DNA of 64,000 nt from AP-15 sp963818695 (GCA_963818695.1 CAWFTG010000009.1:868001-932000); one strand, 5' to 3'. Counted from the stretch's first letter, positions 10,879 to 19,719 are shown. Translations and numbers: made by a program. Notes: a model not told the origin generated them from the sequence alone.

Positions 10879-11315
10879 GTCGAAGCGCTCCGCCGGCCGC
10901 GGTGTTGCTCGATACCTGCGCGGTGATTTGGCTTGCCAACGGTGACCCAATGGCGAGTCCGGCGACGGACGCAATCCTTCACGCGGGCGTGGCGGACGGG
11001 ATATTTGTCTCTCCCGTTTCCGCCTGGGAAGTGGGTCTGCTGAGCAAGCCCAGGGCTGGGCGCACCGCAGTCCAGTTCATGCCCGACCCAAAGACCTGGT
11101 TCGCCCGCGTGATGGCCGGCCCTGGCATCAGGGAGGCCTCGTTGACGCACGAGATCGCGATCGACGCATCTTTTTTACCCGGCGAGCTGCACGGGGGCCC
11201 CGCAGACCGGCTGATTGTGACGAGCGCGCGCCACCTCGGTGTGCCGATCGTGACCCGGGATCGGAGAATCGTTGCCTATGGACGCGACGGCCATGTGCAA
11301 GTGATCCCCTGCTGA
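10875..11315 (+). CDS. PIN-domain toxin (VapC-like ribonuclease)
   Basis: Small PIN-domain protein of 146 residues, the toxin of a type II pair that cleaves RNA with a Mg2+-dependent acidic site. LLDTCAVIWLANGD at residues 11-24 contains the first conserved Asp; SPVSAWEVGLLSKPRAGR supplies the conserved Glu of the second motif (residues about 48-65); GGPADRLIVTSARHLGVPIVTRDRRI gives the third and fourth acidic positions (D..L and TRD). This arrangement fits the YefM/Phd-associated PIN subgroup rather than classical VapB-linked toxins. GTG start overlaps the antitoxin stop by 4 bases. The toxin looks intact while its antitoxin is frameshifted. Confidence 0.85.
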   Translation: MSRSAPPAAVLLDTCAVIWLANGDPMASPATDAILHAGVADGIFVSPVSAWEVGLLSKPRAGRTAVQFMPDPKTWFARVMAGPGIREASLTHEIAIDASFLPGELHGGPADRLIVTSARHLGVPIVTRDRRIVAYGRDGHVQVIPC

Positions 11316-11565
11316 GCGAAGCCGGGAGCGCTGATGCGCGGCACGGCGCCGGTCGTGAAAGCATGGACCTCGTCGGCGCCGTGGTACGGAATTTGGTTAT
11401 CGCGTGTGCCATGGTATCCCGAAACCGGAAGCAAGAAAGCCCGCGGAAACACCGCCGAGGAAAAGGGCATCGATTGGAAGGTCAGTCCTGAAAAAATCGG
11501 GTCGTTTTCGCCCTTTTATTACCGTCCCTTGGCGGCGATCTGGGGCCTCGTGTGGGAGACGGTCA
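11316..11565. other. Gene-poor spacer
   Basis: About 250 bases between the PIN toxin gene and the converging orphan gene. An open frame runs through on the plus strand from 11334 but has no ribosome site, no recognisable domain and atypical composition, so I do not call it a gene. Base composition starts to become less GC-rich from here to about 13.0 kb. Confidence 0.4.
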
Positions 11566-12240
11566 TCACCAGGACTGAGCCACATAGAAAATGACCGTAA
11601 TGGGGTTACGTACCAGTTCTTCGGACCTGAGTCCGGTTTGCCGCCAGATTTCGGATAAAAAGCCATCTTCACCTGCGTGAAGCAGCCGTCTGAGATGCTT
11701 GAGGGGAAAGGTATGTGCCACGAAATCATCACCAAAATCATGCTGCTGGAGCAGGGTCTTATTTCCGCTAGCTCCCAATAGCTTTGCGGAATCGTCGTCC
11801 TCACCAAACTCCACGACGTTGCAGTCGCGTGGCCGGTTTCCTCGGATTTGTGTCCACGGATTTCATATTTTTCCATCTAGCGCGGCTTGTCTCACACGCC
11901 GTGCTTCCGGCCAATACTTCGCCGCGTCCGTATCATTAATCCATTTTGTCACGTGCGCCACAACCTCTTGAATCGGCACAAACCTGGCCGTAGCCTCGCC
12001 CCATCCCCGCCAGCTTTTTCCGCCTACCCAGAATAGATAGGTCGCTACGACCACCATCACCGCAGACGGCCCGTAGTCCACCAAGGTCGGGCCGATTGTG
12101 GACAACAACCGCTCATAAATAAACGCCCTTAGAAACTCCGGGCTAAAACGTGCGACGAGCTGCCACCCTGCGGCGATGGCAAAGGCCAGGATGCCGAAAA
12201 TGCTAGTCCGCGGGAGGTCAAAAAGCGAAACCTTGCCCAT
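11566..12240 (-). pseudogene. Orphan two-TM membrane protein split by in-frame TGA
   Basis: Unrecognised protein on the minus strand. The first part (12240-11866, 125 codons) has two hydrophobic segments, FGILAFAIAAGWQLVARF (about residues 15-32) and SAVMVVVATYLFWVGG (about 59-74), then a soluble tail ending in RQAALDGKI and TGA (11865-11863). Directly after this stop the same reading frame stays open for another 99 codons, reading NPWTQIRGNRPRDCNVVEFG and later LLQQHDFGDDFVAHTFPLKH and SEELVRNPITVIFYVAQSW, with protein-like composition, to a stop at 11566. The simplest reading is one 224-residue gene with a nonsense mutation; two abutting genes (the second from a GTG at 11814) is the alternative. 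Less GC-rich than its surroundings. Confidence 0.5.
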
Positions 12241-12349
12241 CGCCTCTGCCGATGTGTCTGAACCGGTTCAGCATATAAACCGCAACCGTTTATTCATTGT
12301 TGAAGCGCAACCAGAAGCGGCCAAGCAAAAATCTATGGAGCCGACCCGT

Positions 12350-13024
12350 ATGAAGAGCAGCATTCGAACCTTCCTGCTGCGCTTCGCGGCAACGGCTGTT
12401 CTATTTGCACACGATGGGTTCGCCCGCGACCCCGATTTGGTAAGCCTTTGCCCCCCGTCGCTTAGGATGACGGCGCACGACGGCTGTCAACCGAGCAACG
12501 GCTTCAAATCTAGTCTGCCAGCTCTTATAAAGAAGGATGATCCCGAACAATGGACTGAAATAGTTTCTCTGATCAACAACACATCCTCTGAAATACGATA
12601 TTGCGTATGGGCTGGGCCACTGCGGAGTGGATGGACATTAGATGCAGCCAAGACTGAAATCTCTAGATGTCAACAGGCAGAAGAGGTATCTGACCGAATT
12701 TAGAGTATACCCTCTTCGGAAGTGCGATCTTGCGTATGGACGGGGCTGCTGCGGAATAACTTGACACTAGATAAAGCAAAACCCGAAATTGCTCGATGCC
12801 AGGGCGAGATCAATATTGCGACTGGCGAGCTTTTGTCGAAATGGATTGCAGGAATCTTGGCCGGTATCGTCTTGCTAGCGCTAACAATTCGCTTACGAAC
12901 AAAGATTGCTGTCTGTCTCTACAATTTGTTTGTCCGTTGCCTCGCTGTTCGGCTCCGATTTAGTCGCTCAAGCAAGCGGTTTCTCGATAACGCTATCAAG
13001 GAAGCCGAGAATTGGCTCGGCTGA
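12350..13024 (+). pseudogene. Orphan secreted/membrane repeat protein split by in-frame TAG
   Basis: Unrecognised protein, divergent from the previous orphan. ATG at 12350 (or 12335) opens a signal peptide MKSSIRTFLLRFAATAVLF and a mature part with paired cysteines. A module reading SSEIRYCVWAGPLRSGWTLD, then AAKTEISRCQ, ends before TAG at 12701-12703. The same frame continues directly with a second copy of the module, SSEVRSCVWTGLLRNNLTLD then KAKPEIARCQ, followed by a membrane helix (WIAGILAGIVLLALTIRL) and a basic tail ending at 13024. The near-perfect tandem repeat across the stop shows the two halves are one ancestral gene of about 224 codons. AT-richer than flanking genes, suggesting acquisition. 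Confidence 0.55.
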
Positions 13025-13287
13025 TCCCGATGCGAGGACGAAGAGCCGAGCAGCTTTAGCCGCGCCTCGCGGTATCCAAATTGTATCCGCACGGTATTCT
13101 AAATCGACTTCAAAGCCGGGCAGTGCTTAGAGATGGCAGGAACCCTCGACTAGGGATCGGCTTCGAGAAAGAGGGACCCGCGCGGCGGGAAGCGGCAAGG
13201 GGCAGGTCACGAAGGTTGCGCGTCTGCCGATCTGAAGCAGAATGCCGTAGCGTAGGTTGCGCCTCGCGACCGATGGGAGGAGACGCA
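13025..13287. other. Spacer upstream of MFS gene
   Basis: About 260 bases with no supported gene. The frame of the downstream transporter stays open upstream to 13081, but the residues there are Arg-rich and unlike any transporter N-terminus, and the only good ribosome site is next to 13288. Confidence 0.4.
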
Positions 13288-14688
13288 ATGGCCACTGCAA
13301 GCGCGGCGGAACTCGCCGCCCGGCTCGACCGGCTGCCGATGACGCGGCACATCTGGTGGCTCGTCACGTTGATCTCGCTCGGCGGCGCCTTTGAGTTCTA
13401 TGACCTGTTCCTGACCGCCTATATCGCGCCGGGGCTTCTCAAGGCCGGCTATTTCACGCCGGAATTGCTGGGGCCCTTCAGCGTGCTCGCGCCTTACGGG
13501 GTGGCCGGTATCGGCACCTTCGTCTTCGCGATGTTCGCCGGGTTGTTCGTCGGGGCGATCTTTCTCGGCCACTTCGCCGACCGCTACGGAAGGCGGACGG
13601 TCTTCACCTTTTCGTTGATCTGGTATTCGATCACGACCGCGATCATGGCGTTCCAGACTTCCGGTTTCGCCGTCGATCTGTGGCGCTTCATTGCCGGGAT
13701 CGGCATCGGCATCGAGCTGGTGACGATCGACACCTATGTTTCGGAGCTGGTGCCGCGCAGTCATCGCGGGCGCGCTTATGCCTTCAACCAGTTTTTGCAG
13801 TTCCTGGCGGTGCCGCTGGTCGCGTTCCTCGCCTGGCTGCTCGTGCCTCATATGCCTCTCGGCCTCGACGGCTGGCGATGGGTCGTGCTGATCGGCTCGG
13901 CCGGGGCGATCTTCGTCTGGTTCATTCGCCTCTCATTACCGGAATCGCCGCGCTGGCTGGCGCGGCACGGACGTCTGGCGGATGCCGAGCGGGTCGTCGC
14001 CGGCATCGAGACGCGGGTGGCCGCGGAAAGCGGCGGCAAACTGCCGCCGGCGGGTCCGCCGCAGCGCGAGGAAGCGGGCGAGGGCACGTTTGCCGAGATC
14101 TGGCAGCCGCCCTACGACCGGCGCGCGATCCTCATGTCGGTGTTCAATTTCTTCCAGACGTTCGGGTATTACGGCTTTGCCGCGTGGGTCCCGACTTTGC
14201 TGATCGCCAAGGGCATCAAGGTTACGACCAGCCTCGAATACGCCTTCATCATCGCGGTCGCCAACCCGGTCGGGCCGTTGCTCGGCACCCTGATCGCCGA
14301 CCGGATCGAGCGGAAATGGCAAATCTGCCTCGGCGCGCTCGGGATCGGCGTGTTCGGCATGCTGTTCGCCAATGCCGAACTGCCGGCGATGCTGATCCTC
14401 CTGGGAGTGCTGGTGACGTTGTGCAACAATCTGATGTCCTTCAGCTTCCACAGCTATCAGTCCGAGCTGTTCCCGACCCGCATTCGCTCGCGCGCAATCG
14501 GCTTTGTCTATTCCTGGAGCCGGCTGTCGGCGGCGCTGTCGGGGCTCGTCGTCGCCTTTCTGCTCAATCTGGGCGGGGTCAACGCAGTCTTTGCCTTCAT
14601 CGCCTTTGCGATGGCGATCGTCGTAGCGACGATCGGCGGCTTCGGCCCGCGCACCCGCGGCCTCGCCCTCGAAGCAATCGCGCACTAG
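13288..14688 (+). CDS. MFS transporter (metabolite:H+ symporter type)
   Basis: Twelve-helix major facilitator of 466 residues. The start ATG at 13288 has GGGAGGAG 6-12 bases upstream. The loop 2-3 signature GHFADRYGRRTVF lies at about residues 91-103, and LPESPRWLARHGR at about 216-228 is the PESPRWL motif of the sugar-porter/metabolite symporter group. Substrate cannot be assigned; position between hydantoinase A and B genes suggests uptake of a cyclic amide or organic acid used by that pathway, but this is inference. Its last 90 bases are found again in degraded form at 16160-16253, showing that a second copy of this gene once lay next to hydantoinase B. Confidence 0.9.
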   Translation: MATASAAELAARLDRLPMTRHIWWLVTLISLGGAFEFYDLFLTAYIAPGLLKAGYFTPELLGPFSVLAPYGVAGIGTFVFAMFAGLFVGAIFLGHFADRYGRRTVFTFSLIWYSITTAIMAFQTSGFAVDLWRFIAGIGIGIELVTIDTYVSELVPRSHRGRAYAFNQFLQFLAVPLVAFLAWLLVPHMPLGLDGWRWVVLIGSAGAIFVWFIRLSLPESPRWLARHGRLADAERVVAGIETRVAAESGGKLPPAGPPQREEAGEGTFAEIWQPPYDRRAILMSVFNFFQTFGYYGFAAWVPTLLIAKGIKVTTSLEYAFIIAVANPVGPLLGTLIADRIERKWQICLGALGIGVFGMLFANAELPAMLILLGVLVTLCNNLMSFSFHSYQSELFPTRIRSRAIGFVYSWSRLSAALSGLVVAFLLNLGGVNAVFAFIAFAMAIVVATIGGFGPRTRGLALEAIAH

Positions 14689-15084
14689 ACATTGCGTCCC
14701 CTACGTCTCTATCGCTTCGATCCGACAGCCTACAACCGCGCAACTTGATCAAGCGCATGTGTTGCTGGCTCAAGGATTGTCGGCGGATCGCCACCCGATA
14801 CGACAAGCCTCGCTGCCAATCTCAGCGCGGGTGTCGGCCTCTTACCATCCTCATTTCGCGGCTATGATTGAGTTTGCGTTCTAAAGTGGGGTCGAAAGCC
14901 AACCACTTGACCGGTTTCGACCCAAAGCCGTCTTCGAACCATGCTGATAAGCTGACCGTGCAGGTCATCACCCAAGGGCTTTTCGTGTAGGGTTCGGTTC
15001 GACTGGTAAATCGTGAGACGGATGCGAAAACCCCGACAACTCGTTCGCTGTGACGCGGCTACCGCTCTTCTCCGTTAGAGATCC
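14689..15084. other. Intergenic stretch, no gene seen
   Basis: About 400 bases between the transporter and the substrate-binding protein. No open frame with a ribosome site or recognisable product, no tRNA-like cloverleaf and no obvious terminator were seen. Confidence 0.4.
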
Positions 15085-16080
15085 TTGCCTGTGCCGACTA
15101 GGCTACCAAGACGGCGCGAATTGATGCTGCTCTTTGGCGGCGCGATAATCGCGGCGAGCCCCCTGCGCGCCCAGCAAAAGGCGATGCCGGTGATCGGTTA
15201 CCTCGGCATCGCGTCGCCGGTCCCGGCTTCGCCGTTTGTGGCCGCGTTCCACCAGGGACTGAGAGAAACCGGCTATGTCGACGGACAAAATTTGGCGATC
15301 GAATACCGCGGCGCGGAAGGCCGCTATGATCGGCTCGCGGCATTGGCCGCCGAGCTCGTCGGCCGCAGGGTCGACGTGATTTTAGCGCAGTCCGATGTTT
15401 CGGCGCTCGCGGCAAAAAGTGCAACCTCGACGATCCCGATCGTGTTCGTCGCCGGCGACCCGATCGCGGTCGGCCTCGTCGCCAGTCTCGCCCGCCCGGG
15501 CGGCAACCTCACGGGCGTCAGCATCCTCACGATCAAGCTCATTCCCAAGCGGTTCGAACTGCTTTCCGAGCTGGTTCCCCAGGCCAAGTCGATCGCCCTA
15601 CTCGTCAACCCCAACAATGCATATGCTGAGCGCGTCATTCGAAACGTAGAGGAGACCGCGCGGGCGAAGGGGCTGCAGCTCCATATCCTGAAGGCCGGCG
15701 CCGAGGGCGAATTCCAGACCGCCTTCGCCTCTCTTGTCCAACTGCAAGCCGGCGCGCTCTTGGTCAGCCCCGACTCGTTCTACATCAGCCGGCGCGAGCA
15801 GCTCGTGGCGCTGGCGGCACGCTATGCCGTTCCGGCGATCTATGAGTGGCGCGAGTTCACTGCGGCCGGCGGGTTGATTAGCTATGGGACGAGCCTCATC
15901 GGCATATACCGCCAGGTCGGCATCTACGCCGGAAAGATCCTCAACGGCGCCAAACCGGCCGATCTGCCGGTCGAGCAGCCGACCAAATTCGAGCTGGTAG
16001 TCAATCTGAAAACGGCAGAGGCGCTCGGTCTGAGGATACCGCAATCGATTCTCGCCCGCGCCGACGAGATCATCGAATAA
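15085..16080 (+). CDS. ABC transporter substrate-binding protein (COG2984 type)
   Basis: Periplasmic binding protein of the TrpX/COG2984 family, 331 residues. The N-terminus has an Arg-rich, Tat-like leader (LPRRRELMLLFGGAII) and a cleavage region around ASPLRAQQK; the mature protein begins MPVIGYLG. Family hallmarks are FHQGLRETGYVDGQNLAIEYR at about residues 55-75, IPIVFVAGDPIAVGLV and SLARPGGNLTGVS. TTG at 15085 or GTG at 15091 is the likely start; the ribosome site is weak. These proteins occur as single genes scattered in alphaproteobacterial catabolic islands; no permease or ATPase partner is adjacent, so the ligand stays unknown. Confidence 0.88.
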   Translation: MPVPTRLPRRRELMLLFGGAIIAASPLRAQQKAMPVIGYLGIASPVPASPFVAAFHQGLRETGYVDGQNLAIEYRGAEGRYDRLAALAAELVGRRVDVILAQSDVSALAAKSATSTIPIVFVAGDPIAVGLVASLARPGGNLTGVSILTIKLIPKRFELLSELVPQAKSIALLVNPNNAYAERVIRNVEETARAKGLQLHILKAGAEGEFQTAFASLVQLQAGALLVSPDSFYISRREQLVALAARYAVPAIYEWREFTAAGGLISYGTSLIGIYRQVGIYAGKILNGAKPADLPVEQPTKFELVVNLKTAEALGLRIPQSILARADEIIE

Positions 16081-16159
16081 CCGCTTTCCACCCAACTCGG
16101 TCACTGAGAGCAGACGAGCGATTGGGTTTTGGCTTAGCGTCGCGGCCGCATGGCACGGG

Positions 16160-16253
16160 ACATATTGCCTTCGTGATGGCGGTTGTCGCCGCGACGATGG
16201 GCGGCTTCGGTCCGCGCACCCGCGGCCTCGCCCTCGAAGCGATCACCAGTTAG
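16160..16253 (+). pseudogene. Duplicated 3' fragment of the MFS gene
   Basis: The last roughly 90 bases before the TAG at 16251 encode FVMAVVAATMGGFGPRTRGL then ALEAITS, nearly the same as the end of the transporter at 14600-14688 (FAMAIVVATIGGFGPRTRGL then ALEAIAH). DNA identity is high but not complete, so it is an old paralogous copy and not a recent exact duplication. No upstream part of the gene remains. It marks the right-hand end of a deletion or rearrangement upstream of hydantoinase B. Confidence 0.8.
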
Positions 16254-16468
16254 AAACGTAGCCCGCAAATTAGCCGCATTCCCGTTGCAGAATGCCCAAG
16301 GCGGATAGGAAAGCGTTGCAACTTATACGGGCGATCTCGCTGTAGATTGGCTGCAGAAAACAGCCCGAACAGCATTGGGCGGACACGGTCAGATTGCATG
16401 CTCCGGCAGCCGATATTGCGGATCGGGGCGGGACGGATCACAATGTTTGGCATCGCAAGGAGAAGCTG

Positions 16469-18214
16469 ATGCTTGGCAGACCCAACACGGCGCTGTCGCA
16501 GATCCATATGCAGATCATGTGGAGTCGGCTGATCGCCGTAGTCGAGGAGCAGGCGCAGACCCTGGTGCGCACGGCGTTCTCGACGACCGTGCGCGAGGCG
16601 GGGGACCTCTCGGCCGGGGTGTTCGATCGCGACGGCAACATGCTGGCGCAGGCTGTCACCGGCACACCGGGGCACGTGAATTCAATGGCGGCGGCGGTGA
16701 AGCACTTTCTCGACGCCTTCCCGCTGAAAACGATGCGGCCGGGCGACCATTACATCACCAACGACCCGTGGCTGACCTGCGGGCATTTGCACGATCTGAC
16801 CGTGGTCAGCCCGACCTTTCTGCGCGGCGAACCTGTGGGTCTTTTCGCCAGCACGGTCCATGTCGTCGATATCGGCGGGCTCGGCATGGGGCCCGACGGC
16901 CGCCAAGTCTACGAAGAGGGGCTGTCGATCCCGCTGATGGCATTGGCGCGCGAAGGCCGGATGAACGAGGACCTGCTACGCGTCATCCGCGCCAATGTGC
17001 GCGAGCCGTTGCAGGTCGAGGGCGATGTTTATGCGCTAGCCGCGTGCAATGACGAAGGCAGCCGCCGGCTCATCGAGATGATGGAGGAGTTCGGCATCGC
17101 CAATTTGGACCGGCTCGGCGAGCATATCATCGAAACCTCCCGCGAGGCGACGATCGAGGCGATCGGCAAGCTGAACAAGGGCTCTTATCGCAACAGCCTG
17201 ACGATGGACGGCTATGACCGGCCGCTGACCCTCGCCGCCGAAATGACGATCGGCGAGAACGGCATATATGTGGATTACAGCGGGACCTCGCCGGCGAGCG
17301 CCTTCGGCATCAATGTCGTTCTCAACTACACGACCGCCTACACCGCCTTCGGCGTCAAATGCGTCGTCGCACCCGAGGTGCCGAACAACGCCGGCTCGCT
17401 GGCGCCGATCACGGTCAGCGCGCCGGAGGGCTGTCTGCTTAATGCGACACGGCCGCGCGCCGTCGCTGCCCGACATACGGTCGGCCACATGCTGCCCGAC
17501 GTCGTGTTCGGCTGCCTGCATCAGGTCATGGAAGGCGGCGTACCGGCCGAAGGCGCATCCTCTCTATGGATCCCGCAGATCTACGGCGGCGCCGACGTGC
17601 TCGACGAGCTCGGGGCGGAGGAGGGGAGGGCGCCGCCGGACATCAAGCCCTTCAGCACCGCAATCTTCCATTGCGGCGGGGCCGGCGCGCGGCCGGGAAA
17701 GGACGGGCTCGACGTCACCGCTTTCCCCTCCGGCGTGCGCACGATCCCGGTCGAGGCGACCGAGTCGGTCGCGCCGGTGATGTTTCGCCGGCGCGAGTTC
17801 CGCGAAAACTCCGGCGGCGCCGGGCAATTCCGCGGCGGCCTCGGCCAGATCATCGAACTGGGCGGCGCCGACGGCACGCCGATCGCGATGCTGTGCAATT
17901 TCGAACGGATCTCGAACCCGGCGCGCGGCCGCGACGGCGGCGGCAATGGTGCCTCGGGCGGCGTCAGTTTGGTATCGGGCAAGCCGGTCGGCCCTAAAGG
18001 CCGCCAGAGCGTCCCCGGCGGCGATTTCATCCGGCTCGAACTGCCGGGCGGCGGTGGCTTTGGGAACCCAACCGAGCGCGATCCCGAGCAAGTCTCGCTC
18101 GACGTCGCCGACGGGCTGATCTCACGCGAAGCTGCGGAGCGCGACTACCGGGTCGTCTTTACTGATGAAGGGGTGGTCGACCACTCCGCCACGGGCCGGC
18201 TACGCGCGGCCTAG
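16469..18214 (+). CDS. hyuB: Hydantoinase/oxoprolinase B subunit
   Basis: Beta subunit of an ATP-dependent hydantoinase / 5-oxoprolinase / acetone carboxylase-like enzyme, 581 residues. ATG at 16469 follows AAGGAG with 6-base spacing. Family motifs: VREAGDLSAGVFDRDGNMLA (about residues 38-57), PGDHYITNDPW, STVHVVDIGG, and the glycine-rich C-terminal ELPGGGGFGNP. It should form a complex with the A subunit that hydrolyses a cyclic amide at the expense of ATP; here the A subunit lies at 7.4-9.5 kb and is frameshifted twice, so the pair may no longer work together. Its TAG stop overlaps the stop of the converging patatin gene in a shared CTAG. Confidence 0.92.
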   Translation: MLGRPNTALSQIHMQIMWSRLIAVVEEQAQTLVRTAFSTTVREAGDLSAGVFDRDGNMLAQAVTGTPGHVNSMAAAVKHFLDAFPLKTMRPGDHYITNDPWLTCGHLHDLTVVSPTFLRGEPVGLFASTVHVVDIGGLGMGPDGRQVYEEGLSIPLMALAREGRMNEDLLRVIRANVREPLQVEGDVYALAACNDEGSRRLIEMMEEFGIANLDRLGEHIIETSREATIEAIGKLNKGSYRNSLTMDGYDRPLTLAAEMTIGENGIYVDYSGTSPASAFGINVVLNYTTAYTAFGVKCVVAPEVPNNAGSLAPITVSAPEGCLLNATRPRAVAARHTVGHMLPDVVFGCLHQVMEGGVPAEGASSLWIPQIYGGADVLDELGAEEGRAPPDIKPFSTAIFHCGGAGARPGKDGLDVTAFPSGVRTIPVEATESVAPVMFRRREFRENSGGAGQFRGGLGQIIELGGADGTPIAMLCNFERISNPARGRDGGGNGASGGVSLVSGKPVGPKGRQSVPGGDFIRLELPGGGGFGNPTERDPEQVSLDVADGLISREAAERDYRVVFTDEGVVDHSATGRLRAA

Positions 18215-19716
18215 CTGGACGGCCTAGTCGGCGCGAGATGCCTCTCCATATCGATTTTGGTTGTGCAGGGCGTCGCCGGCTGGGCGGATTCGCTCGCCAC
18301 CGCCGGTTGCGATGCATGAAGGTCGCCGAGCAAAGCGCTGTAGCACGGATGGCTGCGCAGCAGAAAGCGGCCGGCCTCCTCGGTCACCTGCAATTGCGGC
18401 GGGGTCAATGTCCAGCTGGTCGGCACGTCCTTGGCCATGTCGCGCAATTCAATATGCGCCGGCGTGTCGGCCGGGATCTGGTCATAATCGACGGTGATGC
18501 CGTAAATCCGCATGCCGGTGAATTTGGCTTGGCTAGTGGCGCCGGCGGCGGCCTGCGCCAGTTCGCCGAGCAACGCGGACAGTGCAGTCTCGGAATTTGC
18601 GGTGTTGGCGTCGATCGGAACCGAGGTCACCGCCTGGATCTGGCCGACAAGGCCCGGCTGCTGCGGCTGTTGGTAAAGCTTGGTCGGCGGGTCGCCGCGC
18701 GCATTGACGACGATAACCACCAGCCTGCGGATTTTGCCGTCGTTGATTGCACGCAGGATCTGGGCATCATCGTAGGGAGCGATAAGCGCCGAGCGCAATG
18801 AGCGGGTTCCGAGATTGTCGGCGAGCCCGCCATCGAGAAAATAGAGGTAGTCGATCCGCCGGTAGGGGTTGGGCCCGTGCCGCAGGTCGTTGGAATAGCG
18901 CGCGTCCTTGTACTCGGCGAGGTTCAGGTAGGGCGTATACGGGTTCGACAGATCGACCCGAATCCACTCTCCGTTGCGCAATTTGCCCTGGCAGCCATTG
19001 GAATAGTCCTGAAAGGCGACCGGGGTCAGCAAGATCGGAAACGCAGCGGAAGCTGAGACCGCAGTGGCTATCGGCAGCAAATCGTGTTTCGAGCAGACAT
19101 CGTCGAACCGCCGCGGGACCATCGCAAACGTCTCGCCGCCCGCCATGTCGGTTGCGTTCAGCACGATGTACGGTTTGCCCGGCTGATTCAATGCGGCAAG
19201 CGGGGCATCATGGTAAAGCCGCGCATTGAACAGGGCCTCCTCCGCCTCGATGCGGGTGATCTGTCCGGTGACAAGGCCCAACCAGGTGATCGGGTTGACG
19301 GCATCGAGTTCGAGCGTCGCCATATTGTCTTTGGTTAGAAAGTCGTTGCGCAGCCCGTCGAGATCGCCGTCCCAATGGCCGGGTCCGCGTCGCAATCCGA
19401 ACCACGCGGCGGTAACGCTGCCGCCCGACACCGACGAGATCAGGTTGACGTCCTCGGTCAGCACGTGCGGGCCGTCGGACGCGGCGTAGCTGGTTTGCGA
19501 CAACTCGCGCAGGACGGATTCGGCGAGAGCGGCGGCGCGCGATCCGCCGCCCGAGAAAGTCATCAGAATTACCGGGCGGTCGGGCCTCGCCGGCGCGATC
19601 GTGCGCAAATCGGGATTGCCGTCGCCCGCCTGCAATGGCGTGTTCTCGATATGCATACCGGCGCAGCCGCCGGCCAGCAAAACGCAGAGCACCACCCAAA
19701 CTCGCACGCGCATCAT
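18211..19716 (-). CDS. Patatin-like phospholipase lipoprotein
   Basis: Serine acylhydrolase of 501 residues with a lipoprotein signal: hydrophobic VWVVLCVLLAGGC with the lipobox cysteine at residue 18. The oxyanion loop is FSGGGSRAAALA (about residues 54-65), the nucleophile elbow is SSVSGGSVTAAWF (about 93-105; GxSxG with Ser), and the catalytic Asp is in LDGGLADNLG (about 295). It would cleave acyl esters of lipids at the envelope. The preceding small gene (19720-19935) ends 3 bases upstream, so the two form an operon. The stop codon shares CTAG with the convergent hydantoinase B stop. Confidence 0.88.
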   Translation of the reverse strand: MMRVRVWVVLCVLLAGGCAGMHIENTPLQAGDGNPDLRTIAPARPDRPVILMTFSGGGSRAAALAESVLRELSQTSYAASDGPHVLTEDVNLISSVSGGSVTAAWFGLRRGPGHWDGDLDGLRNDFLTKDNMATLELDAVNPITWLGLVTGQITRIEAEEALFNARLYHDAPLAALNQPGKPYIVLNATDMAGGETFAMVPRRFDDVCSKHDLLPIATAVSASAAFPILLTPVAFQDYSNGCQGKLRNGEWIRVDLSNPYTPYLNLAEYKDARYSNDLRHGPNPYRRIDYLYFLDGGLADNLGTRSLRSALIAPYDDAQILRAINDGKIRRLVVIVVNARGDPPTKLYQQPQQPGLVGQIQAVTSVPIDANTANSETALSALLGELAQAAAGATSQAKFTGMRIYGITVDYDQIPADTPAHIELRDMAKDVPTSWTLTPPQLQVTEEAGRFLLRSHPCYSALLGDLHASQPAVASESAQPATPCTTKIDMERHLAPTRPSS

Positions 19717-19719
19717 GTT

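Noticed and set aside
11334..11594. 86-codon open frame on the plus strand
   Set aside because: No ribosome site, no similarity recognised, and partly antisense to the orphan gene.
14689..15084. tRNA or small RNA gene in the intergenic stretch
   Set aside because: No cloverleaf arms, CCA end or T-loop consensus could be made out.
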